A stretch of 64,000 bases of DNA from Ridgeia piscesae (lineage: Eukaryota; Annelida; Polychaeta; Sabellida; Siboglinidae): NCBI GenBank assembly GCA_025642075.2, contig JAODUO010000073.1, positions 489,001 to 553,000 on the forward strand, given 5' to 3'. This document shows positions 44,877 through 56,800 of the stretch, piece by piece; within the stretch, counting starts at the first letter, position 1, and each line of letters starts with the position of its first letter. The position numbers and the translations under genes were made by a program. The notes under the pieces are model-generated. The model ran no database searches, had not been told where the DNA came from, and saw only the letters and a program-made list of their open reading frames with translations.

Positions 44877-47800
44877 TGTTATCCTAAAACTTCAATAAGC
44901 TAAGTTGAAAAATAACGAAAAGATTTTACGAGCACACGGCCCCTTAAACAGTCTGAGTTCTTGGCAGTAACTAATACTATAGAGACTTCGCCATCGTCAT
45001 TACATGCCATTTATCTAACAATTTATGTGATGTTCGCTGCACGTTCTTGAAAAAACCTAGAAACCTAACCATAAATAGCTAAACACCCCACCCTGACACC
45101 TCCCACTCACCCGGCTTTATCCCCTGTCGGAATCTGTCAAGTTCTGCCTCGGCCTCCGCTCGCCTGTGCTCGTGTTCATACAACAAGTCCGCCAGGTGGC
45201 GCCGCTCAGCCTCGATCTCGTTCCTGTGCGCCTCGTGGATGCTCCACATTTCTTCCTCCTTCTCCAGCCTCTTTGCCTCCTCCTCCAGATACTCTCTCCG
45301 CACTCGCTCCAGCTCCTCCCTGCAGCACAAACACATGGGGTCAAGGTCACAGTTCAGGGGGAATATAGGTCAAGGTGACACAATGGTATTTTTTGAATAC
45401 ACAAAATGTGTTTTTGTCAAAGTATTCTGGGAAAAGTTGTCTTCATCAATTTAAATGCATTTTCACCAAAATAGTCAGACGAGCAGCTGTAACTACAGTC
45501 AAAGTGAGTTTAATACAGCACAGGCTGTACACACTTATTTTAAAAATAAATTGGTTGTCCTGCCATAATGCAAACAAACTATTGCTACAATTATTATATT
45601 CCTGTGTGTACTTTCTAAACATTATGTCACACTGCCATGTTCTGACAAGTGCAGTTGCAAAAACTGCCAGTCTACAAATAAGTCTGTGGATTAAGTGTAT
45701 TGCGATCAAGAAATGTGGGGTACATTTGACGTAACAATTTGTTTATCCCGCCACATCAACTGGGGCGTAAAAGATCCCCAGAGCATGACGTGCTCCAGCA
45801 GTGACCAGCAGTGACCAGCAGTGACCAGCAGTGACCAGCAGTGACCAGCAGTGACCACTCAAACAGGTTCATTCACTGTATATGGCCTCATAAGACCTGC
45901 AGATTTCAGAAACCACAACACACAGCTCTCTGGTCAGTCAAAGGAACATGACTTGATTACGTACACATAGCCATGGACATTTAGTGAATCATTTCAGAGG
46001 GCAGTAAACATACTTACAATACAATTAAATAATTGTCTTAATGTTGGATCACACCAGACCGGGCATTTAATCATTTAAAAAATCTTATATTACACGTATG
46101 GTTATCTGGCGTATCGGGAGGTTTTGACTGTTGAATATGTGACAGGATTAAGCTCATGCAGTCATAGAGTTCCAACTAAGTGGACCAGGCTGGCAGAAAC
46201 ACTTATCTCCAGCATCGTTAATGGCGAACTAATGCAACGGTACACACGTCAAACAAAGTACCTAGTTGGAGATTTCCAATATCACAGACAGTCACAGTGA
46301 CACTGCCAGAGACAACAATACAATCTATGTTGACACTGATAACCCCCTCATTAGGGGGACAGAATAAAGACACATCAGTCTGGTTTGAGGATTACCCCTA
46401 AGCTGCCTAATTTGGACATTATAAACCGATAACTAGTGATAGGATTGACTGATAAATCATGATGGACAAACACCAGGGTGTTGATATTGTTTAACATTGA
46501 GGATTATTACTATCACCTCCATGTACCTGTAACAGTAACATGTAACAGTAACATGTAACAGTAACATGTAACAGTAACTCTGGCCGTTCAGCTCTTCTCT
46601 TGCTCACTTCTTATAACGATCCAGTTTCATGAAATATATTTGGGTAACAAAACCATTTCCAAAACCATGAAAACAACAACAAACCCTGCAAATGAAGCAG
46701 GCCATTGGCTAGTCAAGAGTTAGAAACTGCTTCAGCAATGAGTTACTCGTCCTTTGCCTGCTGAATTTGTTTTAATATAATTATTCACAATAATCTTGAT
46801 AAAACATATGACAATATGTTATTTACGTCAGTGCTGCACGCAGAAGAAATTTATTTAGCATATGCCCTGGCACATAAAGACGATTCGAATGTCATGTGCA
46901 TGAATATGGTTGCAACACAGACAAACTGTGACATGATTCATCAGTTGTCTAGTCTACAGGAAATGAGAAAAATACAATAAAATAGGATGCCATCACCAAA
47001 GTTAAAAAGAATAATTGTCTATGTGCAAACTTCCGCACACTGAGACTCAGAGAGGATATATGTGGGGGCGGGGGTGGGGAGGGGGGGGGGAGGTAGGGGT
47101 GTTGTAACAAACAGCCACCCCTGGCTTGCTAAGGGGGCACTGGTCCTACAAAACACCTAAGTTAGGTGTATGATTTGAAACTCTACACCAGTACACTGAG
47201 AACTAGCTATGAGACCAGGTTTCTCCATTGGGAACTATCCCTGTTCTTTACACACATTTGGGACTGTAGGTGCCTAATTAAAATAACCCTAGTTCATTCA
47301 CAGACAGAACTGATACCCTACAAAAAATCTACAATGTATTATCTTTCTTGCTTTCATCATGAAATGTAATTGTAAATTGAAACTCTCAGTTGATTTAGTT
47401 CAACACAAATCAAGTAAGTGATGTCATCACTGTTATAGGTTTACTAAGATAACACATTTTGCCTAAAATCATAAAAGAAATTGTTTTTGATGATTAAATC
47501 AAGTGACTTAACTGAACAGCCTCATTCATAGCCTCATTCCTGATGCATACGCACAAACAGTGATCTGTCCCCACCCATAGAATCACACATCATGATCTGT
47601 CCCACCTTTAGAAGCATAAATAATTATCTGCCCCACCTACATAAGAACAAATTAAGTGATCTACTCCACCTACATAAGAACAAATTAACTGATCTGCTCC
47701 CACCTACATAGAAATAAATTAAGTGGTCTGCTCCCACCTACATAAGAACAATTAAGTGATCTGCTCCCACCTACATAAGAACAATTAAGTGATCTGCTCC

Positions 47801-50800
47801 CACCTACATAAGAAAAAATTAAGGGATCTGCTCCCACCTACATAAGAACAAATTAAGTGATCTGCTCCCACCTACATAAGAACAAATTAACTGATCTGCT
47901 CCCACCTACATAAGAAGAAATAGTGATCTGCTCCCACCTACATAAGAACAAATTAACTTATCTGCTCCCACCTACATAAGAACAAATTAACTGATCTGCT
48001 CCCACCTACATAAGAAAAAATTAAGGGATCTGCTCCCACCTACATAAGAACAAATTAACTGATCTGCTCCCACCTACATAAGAAGAAATAGTGATCTGTT
48101 CCCACCTACATAAGAACAAATTAACTGATCTGCTCCCACCTACATAAGAACAAATTAACTGATCTGCTCCCACCTACATAAGAAGAAATAGTGATCTGTT
48201 CCCACCTACATAAGAACAAATTAACTGATCTGTTCCCACCTACATAAGAAGAAATTAAGTGATCTGCTCCCACCTACATAAGAAGAAATTAAGGGATCTG
48301 CTCCCACCTACATAAGAACAAATTAAGTGATCTGCTCCTACCTACATAAGAAGAAATAGTGATCTGCTCCCACCTACATAAGAACAATTAAGTGATCTGC
48401 TCCCACCTACATAAGAAGAAATAGTGATCTGCTCCCACCTACATAAGAACAAATTAAGTGATCTGCTCCCACCTACATAAGAACAAATTAACTGATCTGC
48501 TCCCACCTACATAAGAAAAAATTAAGTGATCTGCTCCCACCTACATAAGAACAAATTAACTGATCTGCTCCCACCTACATAAGAACAAATTAACTGATCT
48601 GCTCCCACCTACATAAGAAAAAATTAAGGGATCTGCTCCCACCTACATAAGAACAAATTAACTGATCTGCTCCCACCTACATAAGAAGAAATAGTGATCT
48701 GTTCCCACCTACATAAGAACAAATTAACTGATCTGCTCCCAACTACATAAGAACAAATTAACTGATCTGCTCCCACCTACATAAGAAGAAATAGTGATCT
48801 GTTCCCACCTACATAAGAACAAATTAACTGATCTGTTCCCACCTACGTAAGAACAAATTAAGTGATCTGCTCCCACCTACATAAGAAGAAATTAAGGGAT
48901 CTGCTCCCACCTACATAAGAACAAATTAAGTGATCTGCTCCTACCTACATAAGAAGAAATAGTGATCTGCTCCCACCTACATAAGAACAAATTAAGTGAT
49001 CTGCTCCCACCTACATAAGAAGAAATAGTGATCTGCTCCCACCTACATAAGAACAATTAAGTGATCTGCTCCCACCTACATAAGAAGAAATAGTGATCTG
49101 CTCCCACCTACATAAGAACAAATTAAGTGATCTGCTCCCACCTACATAAGAAAAAATTAACTGATCTGCTCCCACCTACATAAGAAAAAATTAAGTGATC
49201 TGCTCCCACCTACATAAGAACAAATTAAGTGATCTGCTCCCACCTACATAAGAAAAAATTAAGTGATCTGCTCCCACCTACATAAGAACAAATTAAGTGA
49301 TCTGCTCCCACCTACATAAGAACAAATTAAGTGATCTGCTCCCACCTACATAAGAACAAATTAAGTGATCTGCTCCCACCTACATAAGAACAAATTATGT
49401 GATCTGCTCCCACCTACATAAGAACAAATTAACTGATCTGCTCCCACCTACATAAGAAGAAATTAACTGATCTGTTCCCACCTACATAAGAACAAATTAA
49501 CTGATCTGCTCCCACCTACATAAGAAGAAATTAACCGATCTTCTCCCACCTACATAAGAACAAATAGTGATCTGCTCCTACCTACATAAGAAGAAATTAA
49601 CTGATCTGTTCCCACCTACATAAGAAGAAATTAACTGATCTGCTCCCACCTACATAAGATCAAATTAACTGATCTTCTCCCACCTACATACATACAAATT
49701 AAGTGATCTGCTCCCACCTACACAAGAAAAAAATTGAGTAAGAACACATAATGATCTGTTCTCAACTACAGAAGTTCAAATTAAGTGATCAACTCCCACC
49801 TATACAAGAACAAACCGTATGTTCCCAACAACCAAAGAACAAAATGTTTAACAAAGTTAGCCAACTCTTGCAAGCATTACTTTGAGGTACCCTCTATAAG
49901 ACACGTATATAATGACGTAAATCAGCCTGAGTCACACAAGACTCATCTATAAACAGGTGAGATCTCACAAACTAATGCCACATATCTTTACAATACACCC
50001 ACGCACTCCACAAATTCTTATTTTACAATAACCCATAAAACAACTCTCATCATAAAAACGCTTGCTCAGTACGTGTACAGTAGTACCGGTAGTATGCAAA
50101 ATGAAACCTCATAAAATAATGTCTCAATTATGTTCACTAAGATGTCAGTGTAAACCAGCTTAACAGTTGAAAAGAATTCGTTGTCGTCAGTTGTCCTAAA
50201 TCATAGCACCAATTGAGGCAACTTACAATTGAAAGTGTCTCTATTGATCCATAAACAAGTAAAAGTCAACACATTCGCAGAGTCTTGGCTCCTTGCCTAG
50301 GCAAAGCACCGATCTAATACCGCAGAATTGGCACATGTGGACATATCCATATTGATCGAGTGACTACTACTGAATAAAATCCAGCTTTTAGTGTCACAAA
50401 TTAAATGGTATTAGTCACTGCCACAGGAGAACTAGGTGTGTTTTGGCAAACAGTGAGAAAAGAACACATTTGAATGCTCACATGTTATTGACAGTCAGAA
50501 TGTGTGCTAGATGTCTGGACTTGTTAAATAATGACACGGATTGTATGTATTTACATTAAAGTTAACAAAAATATACAAGTAAAATTTTCACAAACCTTAC
50601 AAAGGTAAAATACATCTACATTCTAGTTTATGCAATTTGTTAAAATATTATATCACCATCTAAAATATAGGTGAACGACATGTGAAATGACACTGAAGTT
50701 GATTTTGTGCATGTTCTGTCAATAACTAATTCATAATAAAATTATGAATTATCCCTTATGAATTGAGAATTAATAAATGTTATTAATTATTAATAAACTG

Positions 50801-53800
50801 CCTTTACACAGCTATTAACCCGAATCAATATCCAACTTTCCAGGACTATGATAATGTTACATGGTTAGTCAACATCAAATTCACATCAGAAGCTCAGCAG
50901 GGATAATGTCACTGCAAGAATGACTTCCATGACTTCAGAATGTGTTTAACAAATTATGTAAATGTAACACCTGCACTGTGATAAACATTGCACATAACAT
51001 TAACCCATGATGCAGGGTTGTAATATTAGATCATTGTATTGTAATGCATGATTACCAGTAACAATCTTTAAGCCAACACACAAACCAAATGGAAAATTTG
51101 GAAGTTATTTATTAACAATGATTATTTTTTAATTAACAACATCAATCAACCTTCAGCTTAGTTCTAACAGCACACAGCATAGATTTAATTCCATACACAA
51201 TACAGCTCCATCACAGCCCTTGGAATAATTAAATCAAATACAGATTTCTCACGCATAGTGACAGTATCCTAAGATACATGTACGCAAAATTTGATAAAAC
51301 AAGTTTCTGAAGGTTCACTGGCACCTACCCTGGTACTGACCGGTGGCACTTGGCAATAACTTCACTTTGATCAGTGGTCAAATATTCACACATACAATGG
51401 TCACCCCAGATACTCATGTTTAAAAAATATAAACACCATAATTATGTCTATTTCAATGCACGTCATATAAAATTACAACACCAAAAATGGCATCAGTACT
51501 ACAGTGTACATCAATAATTAGTGGCACTGGAGCAAGAATAACTATATGGCTTTTTGCAAATAAATGAGAATTACACACAATCTCTACAGACCATTTTCAG
51601 ATTCTGAGAATTCATGCGTTCTTCATCTCACTGTGGTTTCAATTACACTGGCTCATTACAGATACAGTCAGACCAAATAACAATAAAAGCCTGTACTACC
51701 ACTACAGTTGTAACTGATTACAAATTACTCATTTATATTTTACAACTGTTCAACAACAAACATGAATTCTGAAACAGACAGCATTGTTTAATTAAAAACT
51801 GCCTACTTAAGATTAAATGTTATTATGGTCATGGGCAGGTATCAAGTTTAATCCGGTCTGATAGTGCCTGAGAACATTTGTAGAGAACAGGAGAGCCGTG
51901 TCCCTGGGGAGGCAAAACCACACCAGAGTCACTGAAGCGTGTCTGTTGGATCAATAAACAATTAACCAGCGGACTACATACCCATCTCTGCCTCGTTTCC
52001 TGCCCTTCTCTTTTGGCACGTTTGGTGATATCCTGTTGCTTTTTCGACATTTCTTATGCGGCGAGCAGCCTCGAAACATCGCTGCAGGCTTAGTTCCTTT
52101 GCCAGCCACCGAGCTGAAGATTACGTTTTGTTCTTTGGCTTCTCAACGTCCTGCGACTAAATAGTTAGTCGTGACCACATTGGGATGTCAACCAGAACAA
52201 AAGTGGAGGTGACATGTCTGTAGAATCACACAGATCCAGTGAGACCAGCCACTGCCAACTGCAGACACCTGGAGGCCTGTAGCAGACACTCCTGTTGACT
52301 CTCTGTGTTTGCTGGTCCTAGCCTCAGTCACAGTGACAACTACTTGGCTATTGAGCCGTGGCTCTCCACACCAGCAGGTGACTCTTCAGCCTGCCCCATG
52401 TTGTGCAACTGGAGTTGTAATAGAATACCGCACTTGACTATAGCAGACGGACACGTTCAAAGCAGCATTTCTGTGACAACGGCATATACTGCAAACTGCT
52501 TGGAGATCACGTTTCTTCGGGATAAAAATGAGAACAATTATGACAATTGCTCAACAGTCGACCACCGCCCACTCTTTGCTCAAAGCGTCCATCCTGTGAG
52601 TGTTTATTAATTCATACACACTCACAGTTATATGGGCTTTGTGGCGACCCCACAGGCTGTCCAAACAGTTGTATCAGCAAAGCCTGATAGTAAACTCTTC
52701 CTATTTATGTGACGCGGTTGGTCACATGTCCAGCTGGAATCCAGCAGTGGTAATTACCACAGACACCTGTCTGACATTAGCAGTGCTCTCATTAAAATAT
52801 CTTCTTCTTTGTCTGGGTGTCTATACAGCGGATGATAATCCCTCCATTAAACCAGTGCTAAATCCTCCTTCATGTCCAAAATGGTTGTTAGCCTCTTGTG
52901 GAAGTTGGTACATTATTAACTATTGAAACTGTATTTATTTAGTGAGAGGCCGTTAAACTCTCCAAGCTGAGTAACGCCGTTCACGTCGACAACAAAACAA
53001 GCCTGCTATGAATGTTAAATATCTGACCGGTCGATATAAATACAATTGTATCCAAAATAGATGTGGTCTCCACATATTTTCACAGAATTAGCATATATGT
53101 TAGTTATTTTAAATAGATGTTACTTTGCTTATCCATAGACACAGGCTGCCTGGGCTTATCTTCTGTGAGTTAACACGACAGTGGGTCTGACGCACTCACA
53201 TTCTCTTTGGGTCAGACACAGTCGGGTAATAATTTAGACGTGAATAGACACACAACCTCACAAACTTCTCTCCAACAATTAACACAGTCACATGACCTGT
53301 AATACTCACACTGGTTATACTGTACAGTGAAACAAACAGCTGTGTATTACATTATGCTTGGATACAGATATATTGCTGATTATCTCACTATCTGTCTGGA
53401 CATGTAGACCTGTTGAATTGCACAACAGTGGTGAGTGACAGACACCTCCTAGATCACCACTCAGCTCATTACCTTTGACCCACTTGGACACTAATTACCT
53501 TTCTGGCTTCACAGTCAACATAATTTGTTCTGTCCCATACTCATTTAAACTGAGTTTAGTTATTCCAAACAAGTTCTACTTAAATACTCCAATATTACTG
53601 ATTTGTACAATACTTAAACAATAATTGGAAATATATTTCTTAATTTATTAGTCACAGTTATTAAAGTTAGTTGTGCTAAATGGTCACTTTTCAAGAATGT
53701 GCAAAAATTCCTTCAAGTAACCTCTAAAGAACAGATAACTCAATTCTTGATACAACCTCATTGTAAAAAAAACCAGGATATACAGCACCTCTTAAACATT

Positions 53801-56800
53801 ATAATAATTATTAATGGTTTACTAACTTAAAATAATATTTTTAGAAGATAATTTTTAATTTTAAAGGACTTTTATATATATATTTATTTATTAACTTTCT
53901 TAACCACAATTATTTTTTAAATAGATACTCTATTATTTTAAAAGATATCTGAGATATGATATTTATTTATTAGATCAAAATTATATCTTTTTATCATTTT
54001 AAAGAACATAATAAATGAATTATTATGTACACTGTATATTATATATTTATTTGCCATATTTCATTTTATTGTATATATAGGCACTATGTGAGTCAATGCC
54101 AGACTAATTCCAATTTAACATGTAATGCATGTTGAAAATGGCAATAAAGCTTTATTATTATAATTATAAAGCTTTATTATTATATAATTATGCTCATCTC
54201 TGTGTCACATCAGTACACATTTTTCAAACCACCAACAGTTTGAAAGCTAAACCAATATATTGTACAAAAAAACATGTTTTGTTGTTGTTTCAGTTTACAA
54301 ATAAATGCAGATTTTAGATTGGCAGGGATTCTTATTTTGACAATATTTGCTCAACATTGTCGACTTTTTATCATCAAAAGAGAAGTCTGGCAAAAAAGTT
54401 AAAAACCGTTTTTACAAGATAAAAACCCATTCTATACTTTAAGCAAACAATGCAGTAATGGCACAACTAAATTTTTATTGAGATAACTCCCAGATGAGAC
54501 GTAACCATATTGTTCTTAAAACACTCTCCCCTTTAGACCCAACGTAAAGTTCTGCATTTTAAGTCAGACCTGCTGTCATATTAATCCTGAATTCATAATA
54601 ATATAAGAAATAACTGTATGTGATAGTGTGAAGGTATGACAAGAGTTGTCACCCAGAGTCACCCCAGACATGATCTCTGCCAGTCACAGCTAATCACTGC
54701 CACATGTCGTCTCATGACACAGCTTCAGCAGGAGGTAAGAGCTTACTCCCAAATAATGAAGGCTAACTGGCTTAGTGGGCGGAGTCACATGACTCACTGG
54801 GAGGAGTTACTGAGAGGGTGGAGTCAAGTTAATGCAGTGGGTGGAGTTACCAATTTCAGTGGGTGGTGTTTTTAACATAGACTGGAGTTACAGAATATAG
54901 TGGGATGGGTTACTGGGCACAGTAGGTAGAGCTACTGAACATAGTGGGTGGAGTCACTGAACATAGTGGGTGGAGTCATTGAACATAGTGGGTGGAGTCG
55001 TTGAACATAATGGGTGGAACCATTGAACATAGTGGGTGGAGTTGTTGAAAACAGTGGGTGGAGTCTTTGAACATAGTGGGTGGAGTCATTGGACATAGTG
55101 GGTGGAGTCACTGAAAATAGTGGGTGGAGTCATTAAACATAGTGGGTGGAGTCACTTGAACATAGTGGGTGGAGTCATTAAACATAGTGGGTGGAGTCAT
55201 TGAACATAGTGGGTGGAGTCACTGAACATAGTGGGTGGAGTCATTGAACATAGTGGGTGGAGTCATTGGACATAGTGGGTGGAGTCATTGAACATAGTGG
55301 GTGGAGTCATTGAACATAGTGGGTGGAGTCACTGAACATAGTGGGTGGAGTCATTGAACATAGGGGGGGTGGAGGTGAGTCGTTGAACATAGTGGGTGGA
55401 GTCGTTGAACATAGTGGGTGGAGTCATTGAACATAGTGGGTGGAGTCATTGAACATAGTGGGTGGAGTCATTGAACATAGTGGGTGGAGTCACTGAACAT
55501 AGTGGGTGGAGTCATTGAACATAGTGGGTGGAGTCACTGAACATAGTGGGTGGAGTCACTGAACATAGTGGGTGTAGTTACTGAACATAGTGGGTGGAGT
55601 TACTGAACATAGTGGGTGGAGTTACTGAACATAGTGGGTGGAGTAATTAAACATAGTGGGTGGAGACATTGAACATAGTGGGTGGAGTCATTGAACATAG
55701 TGGGTGGAGTCATTGAACATAGTGTGTTGAGTCATTGTCATAGTGGGTGGAGTCATTGAACATAGTGGTTGGAGTCATTGAACATAGTGGGTGGAGTCAT
55801 TAAACATAGTGGGTGGAGTCATTGAACATAGTGGGTGGAGTCATTGAACATACTAGGTGGAGTCATTGAACATAGTGGGTGGAGTCATTGAACATAGTGG
55901 GTGGAATCACTGAACATAGTGGGTGGAGTTACTGAACATAGTGGGTGGAGTCATTGAACACAGTGGATGGAGTCACTGAACATAGTGGGTGGAGTTATTG
56001 AACATAGTGGGTGGAGTCGTTGAACATAGTGGGTGGAGTCATTGAACATAGTGGGTGGAGTCGTTGAACATAGTGGGTGGAGTCATTGAACATAGTGGGT
56101 GGAGTCATTGAACATAGTGGGTGGAGTTCTGAACATAGTGGGTGGAGTCATTGAACATAGTGGGTGGAGTTGTTGAACATAGTGGGTGGAGTCTTTGAAC
56201 ATAGTGGGTGGAGTTGTTGAACATAGTGGGTGGAGTCTTTGAACATAGTGGGTGGAGTCTTTGAACATAGTGGGTGGAGTTTTGAACATAGTGGGTGGAG
56301 TTTTGAACATAGTGGGTGGAGTCTTTGAACATAGTGGGTGGAGTTGTTGAACATAGCAGGTGAGGTCACTGACTCTGAAGGTTGAGTTTCCTAACACATA
56401 GATACTGTGTTTTGTGTTATTGAACATAATGGATGGAGTTACTGAACACAATGAACACATGTTCAGTTTCATGTGTTACTGGACATATAACATAATAGGT
56501 GGTGTTACTAAACTTAGAAGGTGTAGTTATTGAACATATTGGATAGAATTAGTAAACATATTCGGTGGAGTTACTTAATATAGTGAGTGGAGTTACTTAA
56601 TATAGTGGGTGGAGTTTTCTGAATATAGTGGGTGGAGTTACTGAATATAGTGGGGGGAGTTACTGAATATAGTGGGTGGAGTTACTGAACATAGTGGGTG
56701 GAGTTACTGAACATTGTGGGTGGAGTTACTGAATATAGTGGGTGGAGTTACTGAATATAGTGGGTGGAGTTACTGAACATAGTGGGTGGAGTTACTGAAC

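Larger units (their letters stand above)
43773..45110 (-). other. Intron of giant gene with SINE fragment and microsatellite
   Basis: It contains the SINE fragment at 43,878-43,992 and the TA repeat at 44,822-44,872. No exon is visible otherwise; open frames at 44,065-44,262 and 44,528-44,758 show no coding character. Confidence 0.5.

Noticed and set aside
47560..49830. CRISPR-like regular array
   Set aside because: Units are contiguous with no unique spacers, in an animal intron; it is a minisatellite.
52305..52926. Plus-strand open frames of about 100 codons
   Set aside because: No similarity, no splice sites, composition like the surrounding intron.
54100..54175. Retroelement 3' end (ggcaataaagctttatta repeated)
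   Set aside because: Suggestive tail only, with no body, hairpin or second copy in the window to support it.
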